Of a DNA stretch of 64,000 nt, positions 1 through 8,670 are shown piece after piece. The stretch comes from Kocuria rosea subsp. polaris (GTDB lineage Bacteria > Actinomycetota > Actinomycetes > Actinomycetales > Micrococcaceae), in NCBI GenBank assembly GCA_023896275.1, contig MLDA01000006.1, positions 102,656 to 166,655 of the forward strand, given 5' to 3'. Made by a program: the position numbers and the translations under genes. Each line of letters begins with the position of its first letter. Within the stretch, counting starts at the first letter, position 1. The notes beneath the pieces were generated by a model that saw only the letters and a list, made by a program, of their open reading frames with translations, did no database searches and was not told the origin of the DNA.

Positions 1-178
1 GCACGGGCAACCGCAACGGCTCGTCGGCGGCGACATCAGCGGCATCGGGCGCGGTGGCAGTGACCTCCAGCGCCAGACCGTAGAAGGTCTGTCCGGGGTG
101 CTCCGAGACCACTTCCCGCGCAATCCTGACCGCGGCGGAACGGATCTCGCGTTCGAGGAGATTCCAGTCGAGTTCCAT
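1..178 (-). CDS. Partial hypothetical protein (DUF4303-like N-terminus), cut by the window edge
   Basis: The N-terminal 59 codons of a minus-strand gene run off the left edge. The protein starts MELDWNLLEREIRSAA and continues with a helix and then an HPGQTFYGLALEVTA strand. This pattern (amphipathic helix, then HPxxxFYxLAL) resembles the DUF4303 family, but too little is visible for a firm call. The ATG lies at 178. The role is unknown. The overlapping 60-aa frame that starts at 218 looks like a shadow because it lacks the hydrophobic periodicity of this one. Confidence 0.5.
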   Translation of the reverse strand, partial: MELDWNLLEREIRSAAVRIAREVVSEHPGQTFYGLALEVTATAPDAADVAADEPLRLPV

Positions 179-266
179 AACCAGACATTACCGCCGTCCG
201 GAGTGACTTGACACTCATTTGGGCCAGATTAACCGAAAAGTATTGTTATCCGGCCCCGGCGTCACC

Positions 267-1592
267 TCAGCCGGCGAAGACCTCGGCGACCCTGGAGACC
301 AGCTCGTAGAGGCCCAGCCAGACGAACAGCACGGCGGTGATGACGAGCGCCGTGTTGGTGTACCAGCGGTTCCGCCATTCGGCGGGGATCCCCCACCGCG
401 TGCCGTTGAGCAGCGGCAGCAAGGTGATCGCGAGGAACGGCATGAACAGCGAACCCATGACGCCGTAGGCGAGCACGAGTCCGATCGGCTTGCCGAGCAT
501 GAGCAGCAGCATCGGTGGGAACGTGAGCCAGATCAGGTAGAAGCGGAAGTACTTCCCGTGCGCCTTCGCGTCCGGGTGGTCCGACCCCTTGCCGCGGAAG
601 TTCGCCCAGAAGTCGGCGAACATGAGCGAGACGCCGTTCCAGACGCCGAGCATCGAGGAGAACGCCGCCGCGAAGAAGCCGACGAGGAAGACCTTGGCGA
701 TCGCGACGCCGTACTCGACCTCCAGCACCTCGGTCAGGTCCAGCAGGCCCCGGTCCCCGGACGAGACGGCGACGCCGGCCGCGCGAACCACCTCGGCGCC
801 GACGATCATCATGGCGAGCACGAAGATGCCGGTCATGACGTAGGCCATCGTGTTGTCCAGTCGCATCACGCGCATGAACTTCGGCTGGTACCAGCCCTTC
901 TCCCGCAGCCAGTAGCCGTACGCGGCCAGGGTGATCGTGCCACCGACGCCGCCGGCGAGCGCCAGCGTGTAGAGCATCCCGCCCTCGGGCAGCAGCGGGA
1001 CGAAGCCGGTGAACATCTCGGGGATGTTCGGCACCGCGATCACGGCCAGGCCGACGATCGTGAAGAACATGATGCCCACGAGGACCGCCGTGATCTTCTC
1101 GAAGACGGCGTAGCGGTTCATCCAGACCAGCGCGAAGCCGAGCAGCGCGGTCCCGATCGCGAAGACCCACAGGGGCACCGCGGGGAAGAGCGCGGCCAGC
1201 GGCAGCGCCGTCGACGACATGGCCGACGCCCCGTACACGAAGCCCCAGATCACGATGTAGGGACCGAAGTACCAGAGCGGCCAGCGGCCCAGCTTGCGCC
1301 AGCCCTCGAGGATCGTGTTGCCGGTCGTGATGGAGTAACGGGCTGTGCCCTCGACGAGGACGATCTTCAGGATCACACCGACGACGACGGCCCACAGGAG
1401 GCCGTAGCCGTAGCGGGAGCCGGCGGCGAGCGTGGCGACCATGTCCGCGGCGCCGACGCCGGTGGCGGCGACGACGAGTCCGGGGCCGACGACCTTCCAT
1501 TTCTTGGGCGGCTCGAGTTCGGAGGCGGGCGCGAAGCCGCCGGCCGGTGGCGGTGTTCCCGGCGTGTGGCTCGGGTGCGATTCGTTGCTCAC
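267..1592 (-). CDS. Nramp-family transporter lacking the canonical metal-binding motif
   Basis: A 441-aa polytopic membrane protein with about 11-12 hydrophobic segments. Residues 36-75 (GPGLVVAATGVGAADM then AAGSRYGYGLLW) align with Nramp TM1 and TM2, and the following ARYSITTGNTILEGW matches the conserved TM2 exit. Canonical Nramp Mn/Fe transporters carry D-P-G-N in TM1 and M-P-H in TM6. Here the TM1 position reads G-A-A-D (residues 47-50), and the TM6 region (FFAAAFSSMLGVWNG) has no M-P-H. It therefore belongs to an atypical branch and its substrate should not be assumed to be Mn2+. It is divergent from the MFS gene at 1779, with a 186-bp shared upstream region. Confidence 0.85.
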   Translation of the reverse strand: MSNESHPSHTPGTPPPAGGFAPASELEPPKKWKVVGPGLVVAATGVGAADMVATLAAGSRYGYGLLWAVVVGVILKIVLVEGTARYSITTGNTILEGWRKLGRWPLWYFGPYIVIWGFVYGASAMSSTALPLAALFPAVPLWVFAIGTALLGFALVWMNRYAVFEKITAVLVGIMFFTIVGLAVIAVPNIPEMFTGFVPLLPEGGMLYTLALAGGVGGTITLAAYGYWLREKGWYQPKFMRVMRLDNTMAYVMTGIFVLAMMIVGAEVVRAAGVAVSSGDRGLLDLTEVLEVEYGVAIAKVFLVGFFAAAFSSMLGVWNGVSLMFADFWANFRGKGSDHPDAKAHGKYFRFYLIWLTFPPMLLLMLGKPIGLVLAYGVMGSLFMPFLAITLLPLLNGTRWGIPAEWRNRWYTNTALVITAVLFVWLGLYELVSRVAEVFAG

Positions 1593-1656
1593 AGGTGAAG
1601 ATGCCTTCCCGGGTTACTGTCCGACGCCCACACGGCCCCCAAGCTGCACGTCGTCG

Positions 1657-1682
1657 TCTGCTGTGCTCTGCGCCACAGCATA
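1657..1682. promoter_or_regulatory. Inverted repeat in the Nramp/MFS divergent promoter region (candidate operator)
   Basis: TGCTGTG (1659-1665) and CACAGCA (1674-1680) form perfect 7-bp arms 8 nt apart, between two divergent transporter genes. The symmetry and position fit a dimeric regulator site, but no regulator is encoded next to it. It could also be a chance hairpin in GC-rich DNA. Confidence 0.25.
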
Positions 1683-1778
1683 GCCAGTGTCGCGGCTCTC
1701 ACGGGAACCGCGCCGGGCCGATAGCCTAGGAGCGTGCCGCGGTTGCGGCGCGCTCACCCGTGACATCAAGGAACCTCG

Positions 1779-3131
1779 TTGACGAACGAATACCGCAAGC
1801 TGCCCACGGGCGCCTCCGTCGTGCAGAACCTGCCGTGGCGCTGGAACGTGCAGGGAAAGATCTTCCTGATCGGCGGCCTGGGCTTCATGTTCGACGCCTG
1901 GGACGTCACACTCAACGGCGCCCTGATCCCCCTCGTGAGCGAGGAGTGGGGACTGGAGCGCAGCACAGCAGCCCTGCTGAGCACGGCCAACCTCATCGGC
2001 ATGGCCGTGGGCGCCTTCGCCTGGGGGACGATCGCGGACCGGATCGGCCGGAAGAACGCGTTCGCGTGGACGCTGCTGATCTTCTCCGTGTTCACCGTGG
2101 CCGGCGCGCTGTCGCCGTCGTTCGAGCTCTTCGTGCTGTTCCGCTTCCTCGCCGGCATCGGCCTCGGCGGCTGCATCCCGGTCGACTACGCGCTCGTCGG
2201 CGAGTTCACGCCGGCGAAGGCCCGCGGCCGCGTGCTGACCGCGATGGACGGCTGGTGGCCAATCGGCGCTGCGCTCGCCTTCTTCGTCACCGCCGTGATC
2301 CAGTCGACGTTCGACAACTGGCGGCTCATCCTCGTGGTCATGGTCCTGCCCGCGCTGCTCGTGTTCTGGGTCCGGCGCGGGGTCCCGGAGTCGCCGATGT
2401 ACCTCATCCGCCAGGGCCAGAGCGCGCGGGCGGCGAAGGTCATCGACGACCTCGTCGCGCGCACCGGCGCCGCGGAGACCCCGTACACGCTGCCGGACCC
2501 GCGCGACGCGCCGCGCCTGTCGGCCGGGTCGGTCGGCGAACAGCTCGCCAAGGTCTGGCGCTACGACTGGAAGATTACGACGGCGGCCTGGTCCCTCTTC
2601 TTCTCCATCCTGCTGGTCTACTACCTCGCGCTGACCTGGATGCCGACCATCCTCGCCGACGCCGGCATGAGTCAGATCCGCGCCTTCTTCAGCACGGCCG
2701 GCATGGCCGGGGTCGGACTCCTCGGCGTCGCCGTCTCGGCGCTGCTCGTCGAGCGCGTCGGCCGCAAGTGGCTGCTCGGCGTCTCCGGCCCGCTCGCCGC
2801 CCTCGTCCTGATCATCACGTCGTTCGCGCTCGGCAACCCGACGGCGGCGGTCATCTGGCTGCTCGTCTTCGGCTTCGTGATCCAAATTGCCATACCCGTT
2901 CTCTACGCTTACGTCTCAGAGCTCTACCCCACGGATCTTCGCGGTTCCGGTTTCGGGTGGGCCTCGACGTTCAGCCGGGTCGGCGCAGGTGTCGGCCCGC
3001 TGATCTTCGCGGCCGCCTGGCCCGTGATCGGATTGGCGAACTCGTTCCTGACCGCGGCAGTCCTGGTCGTCGCCTCGGTCTTGTGGATGGGTCGCTTCGC
3101 ACCGGAGACTAAGGGCAGGGTTCTGCACTAG
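1779..3131 (+). CDS. MFS transporter (aromatic acid / sugar porter-like)
   Basis: A 450-aa, 12-helix major facilitator. The N-terminus FMFDAWDVTLNGALIPLV is the TM1 signature of the aromatic-acid/niacin/sugar porter branch (usually FDxxD). The loop 2-3 motif GTIADRIGRKNAF and the PESPMYL segment after TM6 (about residue 205) are also present. The start is TTG at 1779 with AAGGA about 7 nt upstream; the alternative frame from 1760 is a shadow. The substrate cannot be read from sequence. The subtilase gene follows 37 bp downstream on the same strand, so co-transcription is possible. Confidence 0.85.
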   Translation: MTNEYRKLPTGASVVQNLPWRWNVQGKIFLIGGLGFMFDAWDVTLNGALIPLVSEEWGLERSTAALLSTANLIGMAVGAFAWGTIADRIGRKNAFAWTLLIFSVFTVAGALSPSFELFVLFRFLAGIGLGGCIPVDYALVGEFTPAKARGRVLTAMDGWWPIGAALAFFVTAVIQSTFDNWRLILVVMVLPALLVFWVRRGVPESPMYLIRQGQSARAAKVIDDLVARTGAAETPYTLPDPRDAPRLSAGSVGEQLAKVWRYDWKITTAAWSLFFSILLVYYLALTWMPTILADAGMSQIRAFFSTAGMAGVGLLGVAVSALLVERVGRKWLLGVSGPLAALVLIITSFALGNPTAAVIWLLVFGFVIQIAIPVLYAYVSELYPTDLRGSGFGWASTFSRVGAGVGPLIFAAAWPVIGLANSFLTAAVLVVASVLWMGRFAPETKGRVLH

Positions 3132-3168
3132 ACCCACCAGGGGCCGCCACCTCAGCTAGGAGGAAGAA

Positions 3169-4332
3169 ATGTACGAGCCAAACGAGACCTACACGGTCAC
3201 CGCCGCCGCAAACCGCTTCGTCGTGGTCTTCGATACCAACGATGTCGACGCGCTCGCCGCGGATGCGCCCGGGCTGCTCAGCGCCGAGGGTTTCGGCACC
3301 GACACATACTTTCCACGCCTAGGCATCGCGGTCGTCGACGGCGAATCGGGCAAGCTGGGTGCCTTCCAGGCCAAGAGCCTCTCCGCGCACCGTCGCCTGC
3401 ATGTCTTCCCCGAGCTGATCTACCACGCCCTCGCTCCGGAGACGGGCGGGGCGGCGCCGGCGTCGTTTGCTGACACCGAGCAGCTGACGTGGGGCGTGCA
3501 GGCGGTCCGTGCCGTCGAGTCCGGGTACACGGGCGCCGGGATCCGCGTCGCCGTGCTGGACACGGGGTTCGACCTCGACCACCCCGACTTCGCCTCGCGC
3601 ACCGTGACGGCCGAGTCGTTCATCGAGGGCGAGGACGCCCGCGACGGCCACGGCCACGGGACCCACTGCATCGGCTCCGCGTGCGGGCCGCGGGAACTCG
3701 AGGGCGGCCGCGGATACGGCGTCGCCCCGGGCGCTGAGATCTACTCGGGAAAGGTGCTGGGCAACTCCGGATCCGGCTCCGACACGTCGATCCTCTCCGG
3801 CATCGAATGGGCCCTCGAGAACGAGTGCGCCATCATCTCGATGTCGCTCGGCGCCGACGTGCGCGAGGTGCACCCGCCGTACGTGGCTGCAGGGCGGGCC
3901 GCACTCAACCAGGGCTCGCTCATCATCGCCGCCGCCGGAAACAATGCCCGCCGCAGCTCGGGCAACGACGGCTTCGTCGGGGCCCCGGCGAACAGCCCGT
4001 TCGTGATGGCGGTCGGAGCACTCGACAGCTCCCTGGGCATTGCGGAGTTCTCGGCCCGCACGCTGCCGGGTCGCGGGGGCCAGGTCGACGTCGCCGGGCC
4101 GGGCGTCGACGTTTACTCTTCGTGGCCGGGCGAGCAGCGCTACAACACGATCAGCGGCACGTCGATGGCGACTCCGCACGTCGCCGGGGTGGCCGCTCTG
4201 CTGGCCGAAGCCACGGGATTCCGCGGCCGCGAACTGTGGGCAGAAATCGTTCAGGAGGCCGAGCGGCTCGAGCTGGCTTCGGTCGATGTCGGCTCGGGCC
4301 TGTCCGTCGGGCCTCCCGCTGCCGAAGTCTGA
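3169..4332 (+). CDS. S8 family serine peptidase (subtilisin-like, no signal peptide)
   Basis: A 387-aa subtilase. The catalytic triad is visible as Asp131 (LDTGFDLDHPD), His163 (DGHGHGTHCIG) and Ser332 (SGTSMATPHVAG), with oxyanion Asn258 in AAAGNN. About 105 N-terminal residues precede the peptidase domain and look like an I9-type propeptide or docking domain. There is no signal peptide, so the enzyme is probably cytoplasmic, or exported by a non-Sec route. The start is well set by AGGAGG 8 nt upstream. A free-standing I9-like protein is encoded at 7051, 2.7 kb away, and could act as its inhibitor; that link is inference. Confidence 0.9.
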   Translation: MYEPNETYTVTAAANRFVVVFDTNDVDALAADAPGLLSAEGFGTDTYFPRLGIAVVDGESGKLGAFQAKSLSAHRRLHVFPELIYHALAPETGGAAPASFADTEQLTWGVQAVRAVESGYTGAGIRVAVLDTGFDLDHPDFASRTVTAESFIEGEDARDGHGHGTHCIGSACGPRELEGGRGYGVAPGAEIYSGKVLGNSGSGSDTSILSGIEWALENECAIISMSLGADVREVHPPYVAAGRAALNQGSLIIAAAGNNARRSSGNDGFVGAPANSPFVMAVGALDSSLGIAEFSARTLPGRGGQVDVAGPGVDVYSSWPGEQRYNTISGTSMATPHVAGVAALLAEATGFRGRELWAEIVQEAERLELASVDVGSGLSVGPPAAEV

Positions 4333-4557
4333 CTGGGAGTTTCCTGCGAGCACGCGCCAGGCACGAGGCCGTAGGCACGAACCGTGGCATACTTTCGCTC
4401 ACGACAACTACATCACGGAGCGTGAACTACAAGACAGTGGACAGATCCTCTGCCGAACCCCGGTCGTCCGACGAGCCGGGGCACAGTCGAAGCTCGACTC
4501 GCATCACCGAACCCCACCATTTATCCGCACTTCCTGCCCGATCGGGCGTGAGACGCG

Positions 4558-5970
4558 GTGCTTGAGCCACTCTTGATCCTCTTGCTCGGAGTTGTCGTCA
4601 TGTCGGCGATCATCGCCGCGAACGGCTACTTCGTGGCCCAGGAATTCGCCTACATGTCCGTCGACCGGGCACGCCTGGCCTCCCGCGCGGGGGCCGGTGA
4701 CAAGGTTGCCGGACGCGCCCTGAAGGTCACCCGGCGCACCTCGTTCATGCTCTCCGGCGCACAGCTCGGCATCACCGTGACGGGCCTGATGATCGGCTAC
4801 GTCGCGGAGCCACTCATCGGCCGCTCCCTCGGCGAGCTGCTCGGCGACGTCGGTGTGCCGGCGGCCGTCAGCATTACCGTCGGCACCGTCCTCGCACTCG
4901 CCGTCGCCACGATCGTGCAGATGATCTTCGGCGAACTGTATCCGAAGAATCTCGCCATCGCGGACCCGGAACCCCTCGCCCGCCGCCTGGCCGGGTCGAC
5001 GCTCGTCTACCTCACCGTCTTCGGCTGGCTCATCGCGGTCTTCGACTGGTCGGCGAACGCGCTCCTGCGGCTCTTCCGCATCGAACCAGTGCACGACGTC
5101 GACACCACGGCCACCGCCGAGGACCTCGAACAGATCATCGCCGACTCCCGGGACAGCGGCGACCTCCCGGAGGAGCTCTCCGTGCTGATCGACCGCATCC
5201 TCGACTTCCCGGATCGCGACATCGAACATGCGATGATCCCCCGCGCCCAGACCGGACTCGTGACCCCGGCGACAACGGCGGAGGAGGTCAAAACCCTCAT
5301 GGCGAACGCCCACTCCCGCTACCCCGTGATCGCCGACGATGAGCCGGTCGGAGTCGTCCACCTGGACGACCTGCTGAAGGCCCCGGTCGCAGACGGCACC
5401 ACAGCCGCCGACCTCATGCGTCCCGCGCTCGTGCTGCCGACCCTGATGTCGCTGCCGGACGCACTGGCCCAACTGGTGGACTCCCGCAACGAACTGGCCT
5501 GCGTCATCGACGAGCACGGCGGCTTCGTCGGCGTCCTGACTGTCGAGGACCTGGCGGAGGAACTCGTCGGGGAGATCACCGACGAGCACGACGATTCCCC
5601 GGCCGTCTCGATCGAGGCCGACGCGGATCGGCGATCGTGGAAGTTGACCGGCGAAGTCCATATCGACGAACTCGAACGGGCGATCGGCCACGATGTACCG
5701 GAGGGCGACTACGAGACGGTTGCGGGGCTGCTGATCGCTGTCGTCGGCCGGCTGCCCGTGCCCGGGTCGACGGTGACCGTCGAACTGCCGCCGGAACCCG
5801 GCGACTTCGTTGCGGACATCCCGCTCCGGCGCACGCTGGAAGTCGAAGTCCTTTCCGTCGCGCGACATGTGCCGGACCGACTGTCAGCGAGGCTCGTCGA
5901 AGTCGACGGAATCTCAGTGGAGCGGAAGAACCACGAGTCGTCGATTCAGAACAGCGAGGCACAGGAATGA
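4558..5970 (+). CDS. CNNM/CorC (HlyC) family transporter-associated protein, copy 1
   Basis: A 470-aa membrane protein. An N-terminal DUF21/CNNM domain has about four hydrophobic segments (residues 1-180). It is followed by a CBS pair (about 215-340, with HSRYPVIADDEPVGVVHLDDLL and ACVIDEHGGFVGVLTVEDL) and a C-terminal CorC_HlyC domain (about 355-445, DYETVAGLLIAVVGRLPVPGSTV). Family members are linked to Mg2+/Co2+ homeostasis at the cytoplasmic membrane. The start is GTG at 4558. Its stop overlaps the start of the next CNNM gene (ATGA), indicating translational coupling. Confidence 0.9.
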   Translation: MLEPLLILLLGVVVMSAIIAANGYFVAQEFAYMSVDRARLASRAGAGDKVAGRALKVTRRTSFMLSGAQLGITVTGLMIGYVAEPLIGRSLGELLGDVGVPAAVSITVGTVLALAVATIVQMIFGELYPKNLAIADPEPLARRLAGSTLVYLTVFGWLIAVFDWSANALLRLFRIEPVHDVDTTATAEDLEQIIADSRDSGDLPEELSVLIDRILDFPDRDIEHAMIPRAQTGLVTPATTAEEVKTLMANAHSRYPVIADDEPVGVVHLDDLLKAPVADGTTAADLMRPALVLPTLMSLPDALAQLVDSRNELACVIDEHGGFVGVLTVEDLAEELVGEITDEHDDSPAVSIEADADRRSWKLTGEVHIDELERAIGHDVPEGDYETVAGLLIAVVGRLPVPGSTVTVELPPEPGDFVADIPLRRTLEVEVLSVARHVPDRLSARLVEVDGISVERKNHESSIQNSEAQE

Positions 5971-7004
5971 ACAGCCCTATGATCGTCACACTGATCACGA
6001 CGGCGCTCATCGTCCTGAGTGCCTTCTTCGTCATCATCGAGTTCGCGCTGCTGAGCGCCCGGCACCACCGGTTGGAAGCTGAGGCGCCGACCAGCCGGTC
6101 CGCCCGTGCCGCCCTGCGCGGAGTCAACGAGCTGACCATCATGCTCGCCGGCGCCCAGCTCGGCATCACGGCGTGCACGTTCGCCCTCGGCGCCGTCACC
6201 AAACCGGCCGTGGACGCCTGGCTTGGACCCGTGCTCCTCTCCTGGGGGCTGCCCGAACAGCTGGCAGATGGGACGGCGTTCGGCCTCTCCCTGTTGCTGG
6301 TCACCTTCCTGCACCTCGTCGTCGGCGAGATGGCGCCGAAGTCCTGGGCCATCGCGCACCCGGAGACGTCCGCGAAGCTCATCGGGTTGCCGGCTCGCGG
6401 ATTCATCTGGCCGCTACGCCCGCTCCTGCTCTGGGTGAACTCCATCGCCAATCGACTGGTCCGCGCCACCGGCGTCACACCCGTGGAACGCGCCGCAGTC
6501 GGTGGCCAGGACATCGAGACGATCCGCCTCCTCGTGGAGCAGTCCGCCTCGTCGGGCGCGCTCGACCAGGATTTCGGCAGCCACCTCGCCGACGTCATCA
6601 ATCTCAAAGACCTGACGATCGCTGACCTCATCGCGCCGGATGCACGCCCGACCATGGTGCCGGCCGCCGCCGTCGTCTCTGAAGTGCAGGAGGCAGCCGC
6701 GACCTCGGGGCACATGCGAATCCTCGTGGAGGGTGATGGTGCCGGCGCACCTGGCCTACTGCACGTGCGCGACACTCTGCTCGAGCCGGCGGACCGCCCG
6801 GTCCGCGAGCTGGCCCGCCCGGCCTTCACCTTGGACGCGGACACTCCGGTCTACGAGGCGCTGGCCGCGGTTCGCCGGGAGAGCGAGCAGCTCGTGGCCG
6901 TGCTCTCAGAGGGCGGGTTCATCGGGGTGGTCAGCCTGACCGACATCGTCAAGCGCGTTCTGCCCTACGGCGGAGCCGTAGGTGTCGCCCGTCAGGGCGC
7001 CTGA
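5967..7004 (+). CDS. CNNM/CorC family protein, copy 2
   Basis: A 345-aa paralogue of the preceding protein. It has a DUF21/CNNM domain (MLAGAQLGITACTFALGAV, VVGEMAPKSWAIAHPE) and a CBS pair ending in GGFIGVVSLTDIVKRVLP. It lacks the C-terminal CorC_HlyC domain of copy 1. ATG at 5967 overlaps the upstream TGA by 3 nt, with CAGGA ahead of it. The longer frame open from 5637 is only read-through in the upstream gene. Tandem long and short CNNM pairs are common in Actinobacteria and probably act as a hetero-complex. Confidence 0.9.
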   Translation: MNSPMIVTLITTALIVLSAFFVIIEFALLSARHHRLEAEAPTSRSARAALRGVNELTIMLAGAQLGITACTFALGAVTKPAVDAWLGPVLLSWGLPEQLADGTAFGLSLLLVTFLHLVVGEMAPKSWAIAHPETSAKLIGLPARGFIWPLRPLLLWVNSIANRLVRATGVTPVERAAVGGQDIETIRLLVEQSASSGALDQDFGSHLADVINLKDLTIADLIAPDARPTMVPAAAVVSEVQEAAATSGHMRILVEGDGAGAPGLLHVRDTLLEPADRPVRELARPAFTLDADTPVYEALAAVRRESEQLVAVLSEGGFIGVVSLTDIVKRVLPYGGAVGVARQGA

Positions 7005-7050
7005 CGCCCCGTCTCTAGTCGTTCGCGGCGGCCAGCGGTACGCTGGCCCC

Positions 7051-7323
7051 GTGAACGCAGAGCAGACGAACGAGGGAACGCCTCCCAACGAGGTCGAGTG
7101 GATCGTCACCGTCGAGGAGAAGTACCGGGCGCAGATCGGCGACGTGACAGCCGCGCTGGAATCGGCGGGGCTGCGGGTCGACCGCGTCCTGAAGACCCTC
7201 GGGATCGTGTGCGGAAGCGCCGGCGGGGACTGCCGCGTCGTGTTTGCCAGCATCGAGGGCGTCGCCTCGGTCGACGCCGAGCGATCGGTCCAGATCGCCC
7301 CGCCCGACTCTGACGTCCAGTAG
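7051..7323 (+). CDS. Small peptidase-inhibitor-I9-like protein
   Basis: A 90-aa protein with GTG start at 7051. The core EWIVTVEEKYRAQIGDV, then GLRVDRVLKTLGIVCGS, then IEGVASVDAERSVQIAPPDS follows the beta-alpha-beta plan of I9 propeptide-like inhibitors: a strand, a helix, an 'AGLxVxxxLxxxGixxG' turn, then 'GVasVe'. Homologues are often mis-annotated as ketohydroxyglutarate aldolase. It lies 47 bp after the second CNNM gene and just before an SDR remnant. Inhibition of the nearby S8 peptidase is plausible but not shown. Confidence 0.6.
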   Translation: MNAEQTNEGTPPNEVEWIVTVEEKYRAQIGDVTAALESAGLRVDRVLKTLGIVCGSAGGDCRVVFASIEGVASVDAERSVQIAPPDSDVQ

Positions 7324-7335
7324 CCAACAGCAGCC

Positions 7336-7687
7336 ATGACTCGACGGCGTGGGCGCCGTCCTGATCACGTACCTGCGCCTTGAGGCGCCCGAGCACGAAC
7401 CAGAGGCCCTGCGTCGCTTCCACGCCAACGACGGCGACGACGTCGTCGTGAACAACGCGACGGCGTCGCTGCAGGACACCTCCGTCGATGCCGAGGCCGA
7501 CTGGGCCGGGCGGCCGCTGCGCCGGGTCTCGGCGGAGACCTACGACCGCCAGTTCGCCGTCGACGCACGCGCCGGCGCCCTGATGATCGCCGAGTTCGCC
7601 GACCCCGAGGAGGTCGGCGACCTGGCCGCGTTCCTCGTCTCCGAGGCGGGCCGGCGGGTCACCGGCAATGTGATCCGCATGGGGTAG
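7336..7687 (+). pseudogene. Eroded short-chain dehydrogenase remnant
   Basis: A 112-codon frame (open from 7349) strings together pieces of one SDR in the right order but with the intervening sequence missing. These are an N-terminal strand (VLITYLRL), the catalytic-domain strand motif DDVVVNNATASLQD, a helix ETYDRQFAVDARAGALMIAEF, and the extreme C-terminus DPEEVGDLAAFLVSEAG followed by RRVTGNVIRMG. The Gly-rich cofactor motif and the Ser-Tyr-Lys catalytic region are absent, and length is under half of a normal SDR (about 250 aa). Multiple in-frame deletions best explain this. A short expressed relic cannot be excluded. Confidence 0.65.
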
Positions 7688-7693
7688 ACGGCC

Positions 7694-8146
7694 TCAGCGG
7701 GGCCGCGCCCGGCTCGTCACGCCACCACTGTCGGGTTCCTGGTGCATGACGGTTGTGGTGTAGCGGTAGCTCGCGGCGATGAGTTCGCCGAGCACGTCCA
7801 CGTCGATGTCGGCCAGTTTGTTCACGTACAGGCACGCCACGCTTCGCTTGTGCTTGCCCAGGCGGGCCAGGAACTCTGCGCAGCCGTCCCCCGGCGTCAG
7901 AACGTAGAGCGCCAAGTTTGACGTCCGCGGCGAGAAACCGACGGCTGGGGCATCCCCCTCGTGTCCCGAGGCGTAGCGGTAGTGGTAGGCGCCGAATCCG
8001 ATGATGCTCGGCCCCCACATCACCGGCTCCTGGCCGGTGACATCAGCGAAGAGTTCCAGCAACACCTCTGCATCCGCTCGCCGGACGGGATGGTCGACGG
8101 CGGCGACGAAGGCGTGCGGATCGACCTCGGTGGGGATCATCTTCAT
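7694..8146 (-). CDS. DUF1801 domain protein
   Basis: A 150-aa protein of the DUF1801 (YdhG-like) fold. The hallmark MWGPSIIGFGAYHYRYASGHEG lies at about residues 43-64, followed by VGFSPRTSNLALYVL and LGKHKRSVACLYVNKLADID. No enzymatic activity is established for the family. It is convergent with the SDR remnant; their ends are 6 bp apart. Confidence 0.85.
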   Translation of the reverse strand: MKMIPTEVDPHAFVAAVDHPVRRADAEVLLELFADVTGQEPVMWGPSIIGFGAYHYRYASGHEGDAPAVGFSPRTSNLALYVLTPGDGCAEFLARLGKHKRSVACLYVNKLADIDVDVLGELIAASYRYTTTVMHQEPDSGGVTSRARPR

Positions 8147-8193
8147 GGATTCAGCGTAAACCTCCGACGGCGGAAACGCCGCTCACCACCCAC

Positions 8194-8661
8194 TCAGAGG
8201 TGACGGCCGAGCTCCCGAGCCCACAGCGCGCGGACGGCGCCTTCAAGCTCGGCCGGCCACGGGCACCGGCAGCGCGCCGCCAGGGCCCGCGCGCGGACGA
8301 GGTACTCGCCCGCGAGCGCGCGCTGGGCGTCGAGCAGGTGCTCGAGCTCGAGTCCGAGCGGCGGCAATGCCGTCAGCGCCCGCAGCTGGTCTTCGGTCAG
8401 GTACACGTTGAGCCGGCGGGCGCCGTGGACGACGACGTCGAGCTGAACGCAGTCCGGCGTCAGGAAGACGAACGCCCCGGGCAGGACCGGGATCCGGTCC
8501 GCGAGGACCAGCGGTGACATCGCCTCGACCCAGGTGATCGCGTCGAAGCCCACAGGTTCGGCGACGGCCAAATGTAGGTCGACGTCGCTCCAGTCGTCAG
8601 CGACGCCGCGCACCGCGCTAAGGCCCGGGACGCTCTTGCCGCGACACCGGCCACTGGGCAC
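8194..8661 (-). CDS. Nucleotidyltransferase-like protein, probably truncated at both ends
   Basis: The frame from GTG 8661 gives 155 aa. VRGVADDWSDVDLHLAV is the nucleotidyltransferase strand-turn with its Asp-x-Asp pair (SDVD), and the third carboxylate strand is probably CVQLDVVVHG. In relatives the motif is GGSxARGxADxWSDxDL preceded by about 25 residues; here it is GLSAVRG and begins almost at the only available start. The C-terminal helical half is also short. This looks like a decaying or N-terminally truncated gene, divergent from the GNAT gene with 9 bp between starts. Calling it a pseudogene is equally reasonable. Confidence 0.5.
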   Translation of the reverse strand: MPSGRCRGKSVPGLSAVRGVADDWSDVDLHLAVAEPVGFDAITWVEAMSPLVLADRIPVLPGAFVFLTPDCVQLDVVVHGARRLNVYLTEDQLRALTALPPLGLELEHLLDAQRALAGEYLVRARALAARCRCPWPAELEGAVRALWARELGRHL

Positions 8662-8670
8662 AATGGCGTC

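Noticed and set aside
4333..4557. Mg2+ riboswitch ahead of the CNNM genes
   Set aside because: The 225-bp leader has one short GC hairpin (CCCCGG 4458-4463 with CCGGGG 4476-4481) but none of the conserved M-box sequence elements could be recognised.
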